A DNA stretch of 64,000 bases. It comes from Streptomyces venezuelae (GTDB lineage Bacteria; Actinomycetota; Actinomycetes; Streptomycetales; Streptomycetaceae). Under the pieces are notes generated by a model. It made no database searches. It worked only from the letters and a program-made list of their open reading frames with translations, and had not been told where the DNA came from. The translations under genes were made by a program, and so were the position numbers. Of this stretch, positions 16,708-25,823 are shown piece by piece. The stretch covers positions 7,130,001-7,194,000 of the forward strand of contig NZ_CP029191.1 in the NCBI RefSeq assembly GCF_008642335.1, read 5' to 3'. Positions within the stretch are counted from its first letter, which is position 1, and each line of letters opens with the position of its first letter.

Positions 16708-17892
16708 ATGACCGACCTTCGTCTCGGCGTTCTCGGCTACGGGCTGCGCGGCTCGCTCGCCCGCACCGCCCACCGGCCGGGCGCGGGCGCACGCGTCACC
16801 GCGCTCGCCGACCACGACCCCGGCGCCCGGGCGGAGGCGGCCGTGGCCTTCCCCGGCGCGCTGATATCCAGCGACCACCGCAAGGTCGTCGAGGACCCGG
16901 ACGTCGACGCGGTCGTGGTCCTCACCCCTGACCACACCCACGCGCAGCTCGCCCGCGAGGCACTGCGCGTGGGCAAGCCGGTCTTCGTGGAGAAGCCGCT
17001 GGAGACGAGCGTCGAGGCCTGCGACGCGATCCTGCGCACCGCCCACGAGACCGGCACGCGACTGTACGTCGGGCACAACATGCGCCACATGCCCGTGGTC
17101 CGCCTGATGCGCGACATCGTCGAGCGCGGCGAGATCGGCGCGGTCAAGACGGTCTGGGTGCGGCACTTCGTCGGATACGGCGGGGACTGGTACTTCAAGG
17201 ACTGGCACGCCGAACGGCGGTACACCACCGGCCTGTTGCTGCAGAAGGCCGCCCACGACATCGACGTGCTGCACTGGCTCGCGGGCGGATACACGCGGCA
17301 GGTGCAGGCCCTGGGCGACCTCATGGTCTACGGCGACAATCCGCACCGCCGCGAGCCGGGCGAGCCGAAGACCGACGACTGGTACACCAAGGACGGCCAC
17401 TGGCCGCCGCACACCCAGCGCGGCCTCAACCCCGTCATCGACGTCGAGGACGTCTCCCTGGTCAACATGCGCCTGGACAACGGCGTCCTCGCCGCCTACC
17501 AGCAGTGCCACTTCACCCCCGACTACTGGCGCGACTACACCGTCATCGGCGACGCGGGCCGGCTCGAGAACTTCGGCGACGGGCCCGGGGGAGTGGTGAA
17601 GGTGTGGAACGCGCGCCGGTCGGGCTACCGGGGCACGGCCGACGCCGAGTACGCGGTGCCGGACGCGCAGGACCACGGCGGGCACGGCGGCGCGGATCCG
17701 CTGCTCGTCGACGAGTTCGTACGTTTCGTGCGGGAGGGAGGGCGTACCGACACGTCGCCCGTCGCGGCGCGCATGGCCGTGGCGGCCGGGGTGCGGGCCA
17801 CCCAGTCGCTGCGGGACGGCGGGACGCCCCGCGAGGTACCCACCCTCGATCCGGAGCTGATCGCCTATTTCGAACGTGGGCAGACCCGCTGA
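16708..17892 (+). CDS. Gfo/Idh/MocA-family oxidoreductase
   Basis: 394 residues from ATG 16708; the upstream frame is open but covers the promoter and operator. An N-terminal Rossmann fold (LRLGVLGYGLRGSLARTAHRPG, then TALADHD) and the VVVLTPDHTHAQLAREALRVGKPVFVEKPLE stretch give the family signature with the EKP lysine. The C-terminal alpha/beta substrate domain has KAAHDIDVLHWLAGG with the conserved Asp/His pair. These enzymes oxidise or reduce sugars, inositols or uronates with NAD(P). There is no Shine-Dalgarno sequence, which agrees with a leaderless transcript. Likely cytosolic and co-regulated with DUF2264. Confidence 0.9.
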   Translation: MTDLRLGVLGYGLRGSLARTAHRPGAGARVTALADHDPGARAEAAVAFPGALISSDHRKVVEDPDVDAVVVLTPDHTHAQLAREALRVGKPVFVEKPLETSVEACDAILRTAHETGTRLYVGHNMRHMPVVRLMRDIVERGEIGAVKTVWVRHFVGYGGDWYFKDWHAERRYTTGLLLQKAAHDIDVLHWLAGGYTRQVQALGDLMVYGDNPHRREPGEPKTDDWYTKDGHWPPHTQRGLNPVIDVEDVSLVNMRLDNGVLAAYQQCHFTPDYWRDYTVIGDAGRLENFGDGPGGVVKVWNARRSGYRGTADAEYAVPDAQDHGGHGGADPLLVDEFVRFVREGGRTDTSPVAARMAVAAGVRATQSLRDGGTPREVPTLDPELIAYFERGQTR

Positions 17893-18009
17893 ACCCCAGG
17901 GTCTGAAGGAAAGCTGCGGCGGCGCTTAAGAAATCCTCGATGGACCGGGGCGCCGCCGTAGGGAAGATTCCTGTGTCGTCGGGGGAAGAAGCGACGTACG
18001 ACGGGAGCC

Positions 18010-19044
18010 GTGGCGTTGAAGGCGCTGGTCAAGGAGAAGGCGGAGCCGGGTCTCAGCCTGAAGGACGTACCGGAGCCGGTCATCGGCCACGGGGATGTGC
18101 TCATCAAGGTGCTCCGCACCGGGATCTGCGGGACGGATCTGCACATCAGGGCCTGGGACGGCTGGGCGCAGCAGGCGATCTCCGCGCCGCTGGTGGTCGG
18201 GCACGAGTTCGTCGGCGAGGTCGTGGAGACCGGCCGTGACGTCGCCGACATCAAGATCGGCGACCGGGTCAGCGGCGAGGGCCACCTGGTGTGCGGCAAG
18301 TGCCGCAACTGTCTGGCGGGGCGGCGGCACCTGTGCCGCGCCACGGTCGGCCTCGGGGTCGGGCGCGACGGCGCCTTCGCCGAGTACGTGGCGCTGCCCG
18401 CGACGAACGTGTGGGTGCACCGCGTCCCCGTCGACCTCGACGTGGCCGCGATCTTCGACCCGTTCGGCAACGCCGTGCACACCGCCCTGTCCTTCCCGCT
18501 GGTCGGCGAGGACGTGCTGATCACGGGCGCCGGGCCGATCGGCCTGATGGCGGCGGCCGTGGCGCGGCACGCGGGCGCCCGCAACGTCGTCGTCACCGAC
18601 GTCAGCGAGGAGCGCCTCGAACTGGCCCGCAAGGTCGGCGTCAGCCTCGCCCTCAACGTGGCGGACTCGACGATCGCCGACGGCCAGCGCGAGCTCGGTC
18701 TGCGCGAGGGCTTCGACATCGGCCTCGAGATGTCCGGCAACCCGCGCGCGATGCGCGACATGGTCGCCAACATGACCCACGGCGGCAAGATCGCCATGCT
18801 CGGGCTGCCCGCCGAGGAGTTCGCCGTCGACTGGTCGCGGATCGTGACCTCGATGATCACCATCAAGGGCATCTACGGCCGCGAGATGTTCGAGACCTGG
18901 TACGCGATGTCCGTGCTGCTCGAAGGCGGCCTCGACCTGGCCCCCGTCATCACCGGACGGTACGGCCACCGCGACTTCGAGGCCGCGTTCGACGACGCGG
19001 CGAGCGGCCGCGGCGGCAAGGTCATCCTCGACTGGACCGCCTGA
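18010..19044 (+). CDS. tdh: L-threonine 3-dehydrogenase
   Basis: 344 residues from GTG 18010, preceded by GGGAG. Zinc medium-chain dehydrogenase: catalytic Zn motif [19 protein letters not shown], structural Zn cysteines in [18 protein letters not shown]-binding [22 protein letters not shown]. The segment [13 protein letters not shown] is specific to threonine dehydrogenases. It oxidises L-threonine to 2-amino-3-ketobutyrate, the substrate of the next gene product. The kbl gene follows after 53 bases, so the pair forms the threonine-to-glycine operon. Lengths match the E. coli enzyme (341 aa). Confidence 0.96.
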   Translation: MALKALVKEKAEPGLSLKDVPEPVIGHGDVLIKVLRTGICGTDLHIRAWDGWAQQAISAPLVVGHEFVGEVVETGRDVADIKIGDRVSGEGHLVCGKCRNCLAGRRHLCRATVGLGVGRDGAFAEYVALPATNVWVHRVPVDLDVAAIFDPFGNAVHTALSFPLVGEDVLITGAGPIGLMAAAVARHAGARNVVVTDVSEERLELARKVGVSLALNVADSTIADGQRELGLREGFDIGLEMSGNPRAMRDMVANMTHGGKIAMLGLPAEEFAVDWSRIVTSMITIKGIYGREMFETWYAMSVLLEGGLDLAPVITGRYGHRDFEAAFDDAASGRGGKVILDWTA

Positions 19045-19097
19045 CCACCGCTTCCGGCCCCGGCCCTCCGCCCCCGACCTCCTTTAAGGAACCCCGC

Positions 19098-20312
19098 ATG
19101 TTCGACTCCGTACGCGAAGACCTCCAGGCCACCCTCGACGAGATCCGCGCCGCCGGTCTGCACAAGCCCGAGCGCGTCATCGGCACGCCGCAGTCCGCGA
19201 CCGTCGCCGTCACGTCGGGCGGACGGCCCGGCGAGGTCCTCAACTTCTGCGCGAACAACTACCTCGGCCTCGCCGACCACCCCGACGTCGTCGCCGCCGC
19301 CCACCAGGCGCTCGACCGCTGGGGCTACGGCATGGCCTCCGTCCGCTTCATCTGCGGTACGCAGGAGGTCCACAAGGAGCTCGAGGCGCGCCTGTCCGCG
19401 TTCCTCGGCCAGGAGGACACGATCCTCTACTCCTCCTGCTTCGACGCCAACGGAGGCGTCTTCGAGACGCTGCTCGGCGCGGAGGACGCGGTGATCTCCG
19501 ACGCCCTCAACCACGCGTCGATCATCGACGGCATCCGCCTCTCCAAGGCCCGCCGCTTCCGCTACGCCAACCGCGACATGGCGGACCTGGAGCAGCAGCT
19601 GAAGGAGGCGACGGAGGGCGGCGCCCGCCGCAAGCTGATCGTCACGGACGGCGTCTTCTCCATGGACGGCTACGTCGCCCCGCTCCAGGAGATCTGCGAC
19701 CTCGCCGACCGCTACGACGCGATGGTCATGGTCGACGACTCGCACGCCGTCGGCTTCGTCGGCCCCGGCGGCCGCGGCACGCCCGAGCTGCACGGCGTCA
19801 TGGACCGCGTCGACATCATCACCGGCACGCTCGGCAAGGCCCTCGGCGGTGCCTCCGGCGGCTACGTCGCCGCCCGCGCCGAGATCGTCGCCCTGCTGCG
19901 CCAGCGCTCGCGCCCGTACCTCTTCTCGAACACCCTCGCCCCGGTGATCGCCGCGGCCTCCCTGAAGGTCCTCGACCTCCTGGAGTCGGCCGGCGACCTG
20001 CGTGAACACCTCGCCGCGAACACGGCGCTCTTCCGCTCCCGCATGACCGACGAGGGCTTCGACATCCTGCCCGGCGACCACGCCATCGCGCCGGTCATGA
20101 TCGGCGACGCGGCGAAGGCGGCCCGCATGGCCGAGCTGCTCCTGGAGCGCGGCGTCTATGTGATCGGCTTCTCCTACCCGGTGGTCCCGCAGGGCAAGGC
20201 CCGCATCCGCGTCCAGCTCTCCGCCGCCCACTCCACGGAGGACGTGAACCGCGCGGTCGACGCGTTCGTCGCCGCGCGGGCGGAGCTGGAGCGGGAGTCC
20301 GCGCAGGGCTGA
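19098..20312 (+). CDS. kbl: glycine C-acetyltransferase (2-amino-3-ketobutyrate CoA ligase)
   Basis: 404 residues from ATG 19098 with AAGGA eight bases upstream. Alpha-oxoamine synthase, PLP fold type [65 protein letters not shown] and the PLP lysine in [15 protein letters not shown]. It cleaves 2-amino-3-ketobutyrate with CoA to glycine and acetyl-CoA. It directly follows tdh, confirming the function. A 16-bp hairpin at 20324-20370 follows the stop. Confidence 0.96.
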   Translation: MFDSVREDLQATLDEIRAAGLHKPERVIGTPQSATVAVTSGGRPGEVLNFCANNYLGLADHPDVVAAAHQALDRWGYGMASVRFICGTQEVHKELEARLSAFLGQEDTILYSSCFDANGGVFETLLGAEDAVISDALNHASIIDGIRLSKARRFRYANRDMADLEQQLKEATEGGARRKLIVTDGVFSMDGYVAPLQEICDLADRYDAMVMVDDSHAVGFVGPGGRGTPELHGVMDRVDIITGTLGKALGGASGGYVAARAEIVALLRQRSRPYLFSNTLAPVIAAASLKVLDLLESAGDLREHLAANTALFRSRMTDEGFDILPGDHAIAPVMIGDAAKAARMAELLLERGVYVIGFSYPVVPQGKARIRVQLSAAHSTEDVNRAVDAFVAARAELERESAQG

Positions 20313-20323
20313 CGCACTCCCGG

Positions 20324-20370
20324 CACCCGTGCACCACGGCCCTCATCGCGGGGCCCGTGGTGCACGGGTG
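20324..20370 (+). terminator. strong hairpin after kbl
   Basis: Perfect 16-base stem CACCCGTGCACCACGG / CCGTGGTGCACGGGTG with a 15-base loop, starting 11 bases after the kbl stop. No T-run follows, as is common in Streptomyces. It ends 25 bases before the next gene, so it may also affect the leader or operator of that LysR gene. Confidence 0.7.
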
Positions 20371-20395
20371 GCTGTCCGTTTGGGAGAATCGCCGC

Positions 20396-21313
20396 ATGAT
20401 CGAAGCGCGGCGGCTGCACATCCTCCGGGCGGTGGCCGACCACCGTACGGTCACGGCCGCTGCCGCCGCGCTCTACCTCACGCCGTCCGCGGTCTCCCAG
20501 CAGCTCAGCGCCCTGGAGCAGGAGACCGGGCACCGGCTCGTCGAGCGTTCGGCGCGGGGCGTGCGGCTCACCGCGGCCGGCGAGATCCTGCTCACGCACA
20601 CCAACGCGGTGCTGGCGCAGTTGGAGCGGGCCGAGGCCGAGCTCGCCGCGTACAGCTCCGGTGAGGCCGGGACCGTGACCGTCGCCGCCTTCGCCACCGG
20701 CATCGGCCTGGTCGTCGCCCCCGCCCTGGCCCGGCTCGCGGACTCCGCCCCGGGCATCCGGGTCCGCGTGCAGGACGCGGAGGGCGACGCGAGCCTGCCG
20801 ATGGTCCTGGACCGGCAGGTGGACGTGGCCGTCGCCGTCGAGTACCGGGGCGCGCCGGGCGCGGACGACCCGCGGCTCACCCGCGTCCCCTTGTACGCCG
20901 AGCCCTTCGACGCCGTGCTCCCGCGGGGCCACCGGCTCGCGGACGCGGAACGGGTGGCGTTGGCCGAGCTCGCGAAGGACGCGTGGATCGGCCCCTTCGC
21001 CGGCAACCCCTGCCACGACGTGGTCGTCCTCGCCTGCGAACAGGCCGGTTTCCAGCCCCTGTTGGAACATTGGTCGGACGACTTCCGGGCAGTTGTCGCC
21101 CTCGCATCGGCAGGCGCGGGAGTCGCCCTCGTACCGCGCTCGGCGCTGCGCGGCATGGACGTGTCGGGCGCGGTGGTCCGCCCGGTCGAGGGCGTGGCTC
21201 CCACGCGTCGGGTGTTCGCGGCGGTGCGGTGCGGCGCGGAGGACCATCCGCTGATCCGCCCCGTGCTGGAGGCGCTCGGGGAGGCGGCGGCCCGCTCCGT
21301 CACACCGACTTGA
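20396..21313 (+). CDS. LysR-family transcriptional regulator
   Basis: 305 residues from ATG 20396 with GGGAG about eight bases upstream. N-terminal winged helix: MIEARRLHILRAVADHRTVTAAAAALYLTPSAVSQQLSALEQETGHRLVERSARGVRLT (landmarks). A linker helix follows, then a periplasmic-binding-like effector domain (VTVAAFATGIGLVVAPALARLADSAPG, GAGVALVPRSAL). The ligand is unknown. It lies beside tdh-kbl and converges with an SDR gene, overlapping its stop by 14 bases. Both neighbours are candidate targets. Confidence 0.92.
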   Translation: MIEARRLHILRAVADHRTVTAAAAALYLTPSAVSQQLSALEQETGHRLVERSARGVRLTAAGEILLTHTNAVLAQLERAEAELAAYSSGEAGTVTVAAFATGIGLVVAPALARLADSAPGIRVRVQDAEGDASLPMVLDRQVDVAVAVEYRGAPGADDPRLTRVPLYAEPFDAVLPRGHRLADAERVALAELAKDAWIGPFAGNPCHDVVVLACEQAGFQPLLEHWSDDFRAVVALASAGAGVALVPRSALRGMDVSGAVVRPVEGVAPTRRVFAAVRCGAEDHPLIRPVLEALGEAAARSVTPT

Positions 21314-22094
21314 CGGAGTTGCCGTCGATGACGTGGTCCGCGCCGGTGATGCTCGCGGCGAGCGGCGAGCCCAAGTAGGCGATGAGCGCGGCGACTTCGG
21401 CGGGCTCGACGAGTCGCCCCGTGACCATGCCCGCGGTGGCGGGCAGGCCGTCCAGGAGCCGGGCGTGGGGGACGCCGAGGGACGCGGCGAGCTGTGCGCC
21501 GTACCCGTCGGGGCTCTCCCACATGGCGGTGCGGACGGGACCCGGCGAGACCGTGTTGACCCGCACACCCCGTGGCCCCACCTGCTCGGCCAGAGCCTTG
21601 CCGAAGGCGGTCAGGGCCGCTTTCGCGGTGCTGTACGCGATCGGCCCGGCGTGGGGGGTGAGCGCGCTCGTGGACGAGACGTTGACGATCGCGCCCCCGG
21701 CCTCCGCCTCGAAGAGCAGGGGCAGCGCGGCCCGTGCGGTGCGGACCGCGGCGTAGAAGTTCACGTCGAACGCGTCCGTCCACTGCTGGTCGGTGACGTC
21801 GAGAAAGCCGCCCGTCCAGTTGGCGTCCGCGTCTCCACCGCCGACGTTGTTGACGAGCAGGTCGAGGCCGCCGAACTCGGTCCGGGCCCGGTCCACGGCG
21901 CGGGCGGGCCCGTCGGGCGCGGTGAGGTCCACGGCCACGGCCGTGGCGCCCGTGGCCCCGAGTTCCGGGGTGATCGTGCGGGCCGCCGCCACGACACGCA
22001 CACCCTCGTCGAGCAGCGCGGTCACGGTGGCGAGGCCTATGCCTCGGCTCGCTCCGGTCACGAGCGCGGTCTTTCCGGTCAGCCGCAGATCCAT
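21300..22094 (-). CDS. short-chain dehydrogenase/reductase
   Basis: 264 residues from ATG 22094; the frame is open 19 codons further up but similarity begins at MDLRLTGKTALVTGASRGIGLATV. Classical SDR: TGASRGIG cofactor site, LLVNNVGGG (NNAG-like), catalytic Ser in IVNVSSTSALTPHAGPIAYSTAKAAL with YSTAK (YxxxK). The C-terminus has GSPLAASITGADHVIDGNSVKSV, close to the usual conclusion of 3-oxoacyl-ACP reductase-like members. It probably uses NADP(H). The 3-prime end overlaps the LysR gene on the other strand by 14 bases. Confidence 0.9.
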   Translation of the reverse strand: MDLRLTGKTALVTGASRGIGLATVTALLDEGVRVVAAARTITPELGATGATAVAVDLTAPDGPARAVDRARTEFGGLDLLVNNVGGGDADANWTGGFLDVTDQQWTDAFDVNFYAAVRTARAALPLLFEAEAGGAIVNVSSTSALTPHAGPIAYSTAKAALTAFGKALAEQVGPRGVRVNTVSPGPVRTAMWESPDGYGAQLAASLGVPHARLLDGLPATAGMVTGRLVEPAEVAALIAYLGSPLAASITGADHVIDGNSVKSV

Positions 22095-22321
22095 GCGAGT
22101 CCCACTCTCCTCGTCCGCTCTGCCCGAAATCTTGGCCCTTAGGGTCATCAAATCACCCGAAGAGCGTTGATCAGGACATAGGGCGACACGTTTCAGCCGT
22201 GCGCCATTTCAAAGATTGCCATGTACAGGCTTCTTGCACGATCGTCATCGTGCAAGCGCAAAACGTCTCCCGGAAATGGTCGCCAAATGACCATGTACGG
22301 GCCCGAAATCAGGGAGTACTT

Positions 22322-22678
22322 GTGCTGTCGAAAACCAAGCGGGTAGCCCGCTCCGCGACCATGGCCATCGCCGCGGCCGCCGCGTTCACCGTCGTGATGC
22401 CCACGGGCAACGCCTTCGCCATCGACCACGTCGAATGCCGTGGCGGCGAGAACTTCTTGAAGATCTGGTCGCACACCAGCGACGGCCGTTCCAGCGTGGA
22501 CTGCTACGCCAACAAGGGCCGGACCGGCTTCGGCAGCTGGTGGGTCGACCGCATCCAGACGGGCAACAACGACCTGATCTACTACGACGCCAATGGCGAC
22601 TCCGTGCGCATCAACCGGTGGACCGACATCACCTTTCCGCACCGTCCGCCGAAGGTGAAGGACATCGAAATCCTCTGA
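22322..22678 (+). CDS. secreted beta/gamma-crystallin-fold protein (Streptomyces killer toxin-like)
   Basis: 118 residues from GTG 22322 with GGGAG six bases upstream. A Sec signal peptide is followed by a mature part that starts near IDHVECRGGENFLKIWSH. The mature ~85 residues match, from memory, the small Streptomyces killer-toxin-like protein (SKLP) family, a single crystallin domain: VDCYANKG, GSWWVDRIQTGNNDLIYYDANGD, and RINRWTDITFPHRPPKV. Two cysteines could form a disulfide. Family members can inhibit yeast or fungal growth, but activity here is not shown. The gene is alone and AT-richer than its neighbours in its leader. Confidence 0.85.
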   Translation: MLSKTKRVARSATMAIAAAAAFTVVMPTGNAFAIDHVECRGGENFLKIWSHTSDGRSSVDCYANKGRTGFGSWWVDRIQTGNNDLIYYDANGDSVRINRWTDITFPHRPPKVKDIEIL

Positions 22679-22679
22679 C

Positions 22680-22720
22680 GAGTCGAATGCTCCGGTAAGG
22701 CGAGTCAAATGCTCAGGTAA
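22680..22720. repeat. 22-bp-period direct repeat after the crystallin-fold gene
   Basis: GAGTCGAATGCTCCGGTAA (22680-22698) and GAGTCAAATGCTCAGGTAA (22702-22720) match at 17 of 19 positions with a period of 22 bp, two helical turns. The first copy begins one base after the stop codon. It may be a protein-binding site or a small duplication; nothing decides between these. Confidence 0.6.
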
Positions 22721-22802
22721 AAGGGTCCAAAACAGGAGCCAATGACTCGTCGAGAAGATGCTCGGCCGATGGTCATCTCCGCACCATGGCCATTCGGAAT
22801 AG

Positions 22803-22838
22803 ACCGGTCACGCCTTTTTCGGGCGTGGCCGGTTTTTG
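22803..22838 (+). terminator. rho-independent terminator with T-run
   Basis: ACCGGTCACGCC / GGCGTGGCCGGT form a 12-base stem (one G-U) with a short T-rich loop, followed by TTTT. It is unusually canonical for Streptomyces. It sits 125 bases after the crystallin-fold gene and insulates the importer operon. Confidence 0.75.
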
Positions 22839-22969
22839 CGTGCCATCGAAATGCCCCCCATCTCCGACCGACGCTGCGACCCCCGCCCCGCATGGGCGGC
22901 GCCGGCTCGGCCGCCACGTGCCCGTCGGTGAGGCGGGCAGACCGCGCCACGAAACTCAGGTCCGACCTA

Positions 22970-23029
22970 TTGACCCTGCGGCCGACCACTCATTAGCGTT
23001 GCGGGCAGCCTTCCAGAAAGCGCTTTCTG
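22970..23029 (+). promoter_or_regulatory. promoter and LacI-type operator of the NMT1-like importer operon
   Basis: TTGACC (22970-22975), 18-base spacer, TAGCGT (22994-22999). The perfect 16-base palindrome CAGAAAGCGCTTTCTG (23014-23029) lies just downstream, where a repressor would block the start of transcription. The core GAAAGCGCTTTC is typical of LacI-family operators and recurs at 31007-31018 in the same position relative to another TTGACC-N18 promoter. Confidence 0.72.
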
Positions 23030-23064
23030 ACAGCGTTTTCCGATGACGCTTCCGGGAGTTCACC

Positions 23065-23928
23065 GTGAGCCAGAGCGCTGTGTCCAGAGCCCCCGTGAAG
23101 ACGGCGGGGGTCGCCGAACGGGAACGCCCGGGCTTCGGGCGTCGTACCGCCGAAGCGGCCGAGAAGAGCTGGCGCCCCCTCGCGCTCCTCGTCGTCTGCT
23201 TCGCCGCCTGGTGGGTCGTCGCCGCCACCGAGATGGTCGAGGCCTACCTGGTGCCCTCGCCCGGCGCCACCCTCGACGTCATCCTCGACAAGCCCGACTA
23301 CCTGTGGCAGCACAGCTGGGTCACCACGTACGAGACCCTCATCGGCCTCGTCATCGCCGTGGCCGTCGGCATCCTCTCCGCCGTCCTGATGGTCGCCTCG
23401 ACCACCGTCGAGAAGACCCTCTACCCCGTCCTGCTCTTCGCCCAGGTCGTGCCGAAGATCGCGATCGCCCCGCTGTTCGTCGTCTGGCTCGGCTTCGGCA
23501 TCGCCCCGAAGATCCTCATCGCCGTACTGATCGCCTTCTTCCCCGTCGTCATCTCGATGGTCACCGGACTCAAGGCCGTGGACCCCGAGATGCTGCAGCT
23601 CTCCGCCACGATGGGCGCCCGGCCCTGGCAGACCTTCCTCAAGATCCGCTTCCCCGCCTCGCTCCCGCACCTCTTCTCCGGCCTGAAGGTGGCCGTCACG
23701 CTCGCCGTCACGGGCGCTGTCGTCGGCGAGTTCGTCGGCGCCGACGAGGGCCTCGGCTACGTGATCCTCCAGGCCAACGGCAACCTCGACACCCCGATGC
23801 TCTTCGCGGGACTCCTCGTCATGTCGCTCATCGGCGTGGTCCTGTTCGCGCTCGTCGAGATCGCGGAGAAGCTGCTGCTCCCGTGGCACGCGAGCCGCAG
23901 GGACCAGGGCGTGACCACCACGTACTGA
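23065..23928 (+). CDS. ABC transporter permease (SsuC/ThiX type)
   Basis: 287 residues from GTG 23065 with GGGAG six bases upstream. BPD_transp_1 permease with six predicted membrane helices, first at residues ~38-58 (LALLVVCFAAWWVVA). The EAA loop TMGARPWQTFLKIRFPASLPHLFSGLKVAVTLA contacts the ATPase. The relatives import nitrate, sulfonates, taurine or thiamine precursors. The operon order permease, binding protein, ATPase is complete. Control by a LacI-type operator hints at an organic, possibly carbohydrate-related substrate. Confidence 0.9.
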   Translation: MSQSAVSRAPVKTAGVAERERPGFGRRTAEAAEKSWRPLALLVVCFAAWWVVAATEMVEAYLVPSPGATLDVILDKPDYLWQHSWVTTYETLIGLVIAVAVGILSAVLMVASTTVEKTLYPVLLFAQVVPKIAIAPLFVVWLGFGIAPKILIAVLIAFFPVVISMVTGLKAVDPEMLQLSATMGARPWQTFLKIRFPASLPHLFSGLKVAVTLAVTGAVVGEFVGADEGLGYVILQANGNLDTPMLFAGLLVMSLIGVVLFALVEIAEKLLLPWHASRRDQGVTTTY

Positions 23929-23993
23929 CCCCCGCCCGGCGCATCACGCCCCCTGCCCCGCCATGTCCTCCGTACGCGAGAAGGGCCGTCCCC

Positions 23994-25019
23994 ATGCACG
24001 CGCGCAGACTCCTCACCGCCCTCGTCCCCCTGGCGCTCGTCGCGGCGACCGCGACGGCCTGCGGTGGCGACGACAGGACGAGCACCAGCGCCTCCGGCGA
24101 GAAGCTGGACAAGGCGACCCTGACGCTCAACTGGTACCCGTACGGCGAGCACGCGCCGTTCTACTACGGCAAGAAGCGGAAGATCTTCGAGAAACACGGC
24201 ATCGACCTGGAGATCAGAGCGGGGCAGGGATCCCAGAAGACCGTGCAGGCGACCGGCGCCGGGCAGACCGACTTCGGCTGGGCGGACACGCCGGCCGTGC
24301 TCGCCGGGGTCGACCAGGGCGTGGACGTGAAGAGCCTCGGCGTGTTCCTGCAGACCACGCCCGCGTCCGTGCAGTCCTTCACGGCCGAGGGCGTCGCGTC
24401 GCCCGCCGACCTCAAGGGCAGGACGGTCGCGGGCACGGCGGGCGACGCCCTCACCAAGACCTTCCCGATCTTCCTCCAGAAGAACGGCATGGAGCTCTCC
24501 GACGTCAAGGTCCAGAACACCGACCCGGCGGGCAAGATCGCCGCGGTGATCTCCGGCAGGACGGACGCGCTGCTCGGCTACGCGAGCGACCAGGGCCCCA
24601 CCATGCGGAGCAAGGCCGAGAAGGACGTCTCGTACCTCCGCTTCTCCGAGCACGGCCTGAACTTCTACTCCAACGGCCTGATAGCGGGCAGCAAGACCCT
24701 CCAGGGCAGGGGTGATCTGGCGAAGCGGATGACCGCGGCGGTCAGCGAGGCGTGGACGGCGGCCGAGAAACAGCCCGGCCCGGCGGTCGCGGCCATGGAG
24801 GGCGCCTCCGGGCAACTCCCGCCGAAGGACGTCCTGTCGGAACAGTTCAGGACGACGCTGACGCTGCTGCACACCGACGCCACCAAGGGCAAGGCGCCGG
24901 GGGTCAACACCGAGGCGGACTGGAAGCAGACCATCGAGGTGTTCTCCGAGGCGGGTCTGGTCAAGGACCCCAAGTCCGTGACGGAGTACTGGGACGCGGC
25001 GCACGGGATCAAGGGGTGA
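23994..25019 (+). CDS. ABC transporter substrate-binding lipoprotein (NMT1/THI5-like)
   Basis: 341 residues from ATG 23994. A lipoprotein signal ends at Cys22 (LALVAATATAC-GGDD). NMT1/THI5-like body: LTLNWYPYGEHAPFYYGKKRKIFEKHGIDLEI, KTVQATGAGQTDFGWADTPAVLAG, NFYSNGLIAGSKTLQ. The NWxPyxEHAPFYyg start resembles the ThiY/pyrimidine-precursor and riboflavin-type binders, but the substrate cannot be fixed. Its stop overlaps the GTG of the ATPase gene. Confidence 0.89.
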   Translation: MHARRLLTALVPLALVAATATACGGDDRTSTSASGEKLDKATLTLNWYPYGEHAPFYYGKKRKIFEKHGIDLEIRAGQGSQKTVQATGAGQTDFGWADTPAVLAGVDQGVDVKSLGVFLQTTPASVQSFTAEGVASPADLKGRTVAGTAGDALTKTFPIFLQKNGMELSDVKVQNTDPAGKIAAVISGRTDALLGYASDQGPTMRSKAEKDVSYLRFSEHGLNFYSNGLIAGSKTLQGRGDLAKRMTAAVSEAWTAAEKQPGPAVAAMEGASGQLPPKDVLSEQFRTTLTLLHTDATKGKAPGVNTEADWKQTIEVFSEAGLVKDPKSVTEYWDAAHGIKG

Positions 25020-25795
25020 CCACCGCGCCCGCCGTGCGGATCGGCGACGTCGCCGTGCGGTTCCGTACGAAGAAGAAGGACGTCACCGCGTTGCGCGACG
25101 TCTCCCTCGACATCGGCGCCGGCGAGTTCGTGGCGATCGTAGGACCGTCTGGCTGCGGCAAGTCGACCCTGCTCAAACTCGTCGCCGGACTCCTCGCGCC
25201 GTCGTCGGGCGAGGTGCTCCTGGGCGGGGAGCGGGTGCGGGGACCGCGGCCCGACATCGGATACGTGTTCCAGCGCGCCGCCCTGCTCGACTGGCGCTCG
25301 GCGCGCCGCAACATCCTCCTCCAGGCTGAGATGCGCAAGCTCCCCGCCGAACGGGCACGCGCGCGTGCCGACGATCTGATCCGCATGGCCGGTCTGAACG
25401 GCTTCGAGGACGCGTACCCGCACGAGCTCTCCGGCGGCATGCAGCAGCGGGTGGCGCTGTGCCGTGCGCTGCTGCACGAGCCGCCCGTGCTGCTCATGGA
25501 CGAGCCGTTCGGCGCGCTCGACGCGCTGACGCGGGAGCAGCTGAACGTCGAGCTGAACCGCATCTGGCGCGAGACCCGCACCACGGTGCTCCTGGTGACG
25601 CACTCGATCGCCGAGGCCGTGTACCTGGCGGACCGCGTGGTGGTGATGAGCCCGCGCCCGGGCACGGTGACGGAGGTCATCGAGGTTGGGCTGCCGCCGG
25701 AGCGGGGGTACGCGGAGACCCTGGCCTCGTCCATGTTCCGCGAGGCGACCGGGCGGGTCAGGGAACTGCTGGGAGCGGTCTCGACGCACGGCTGA
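25016..25795 (+). CDS. ABC transporter ATP-binding protein (SsuB/ThiZ type)
   Basis: 259 residues from GTG 25016, overlapping the previous stop (GTGA); the frame is open upstream but lies over the binding-protein gene. Walker A GPSGCGKST, Q-loop GYVFQRAALLDW, signature LSGGMQQRVALCRAL, Walker B PVLLMDEPFGALDALTR and switch His in LLVTHSIAEAVYLADRVVVMSPRPG. It completes the importer with the permease and lipoprotein. The SsuB-like C-terminus is short, without a regulatory domain. Confidence 0.94.
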   Translation: MTTAPAVRIGDVAVRFRTKKKDVTALRDVSLDIGAGEFVAIVGPSGCGKSTLLKLVAGLLAPSSGEVLLGGERVRGPRPDIGYVFQRAALLDWRSARRNILLQAEMRKLPAERARARADDLIRMAGLNGFEDAYPHELSGGMQQRVALCRALLHEPPVLLMDEPFGALDALTREQLNVELNRIWRETRTTVLLVTHSIAEAVYLADRVVVMSPRPGTVTEVIEVGLPPERGYAETLASSMFREATGRVRELLGAVSTHG

Positions 25796-25823
25796 GCCGC
25801 GTCGGCGCGTGACCCGGGCGACC

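Larger units (their letters stand above)
22679..23064. other. gene-free stretch of 386 bases
   Basis: Between the crystallin-fold gene and the importer operon. It holds the 22-bp repeats, the terminator at 22803-22838, and the promoter/operator at 22970-23029. Between 22721 and 22802 there is a weak self-complementary stretch (GATGGTCAT...ACCATGGCC). A short RNA ending at the terminator is possible but no promoter for it is visible. No credible ORF was seen. Confidence 0.6.

Noticed and set aside
22742..22996. 84-codon ORF between the crystallin-fold gene and importer
   Set aside because: Runs across the terminator hairpin and promoter, no ribosome site, no recognisable protein features.
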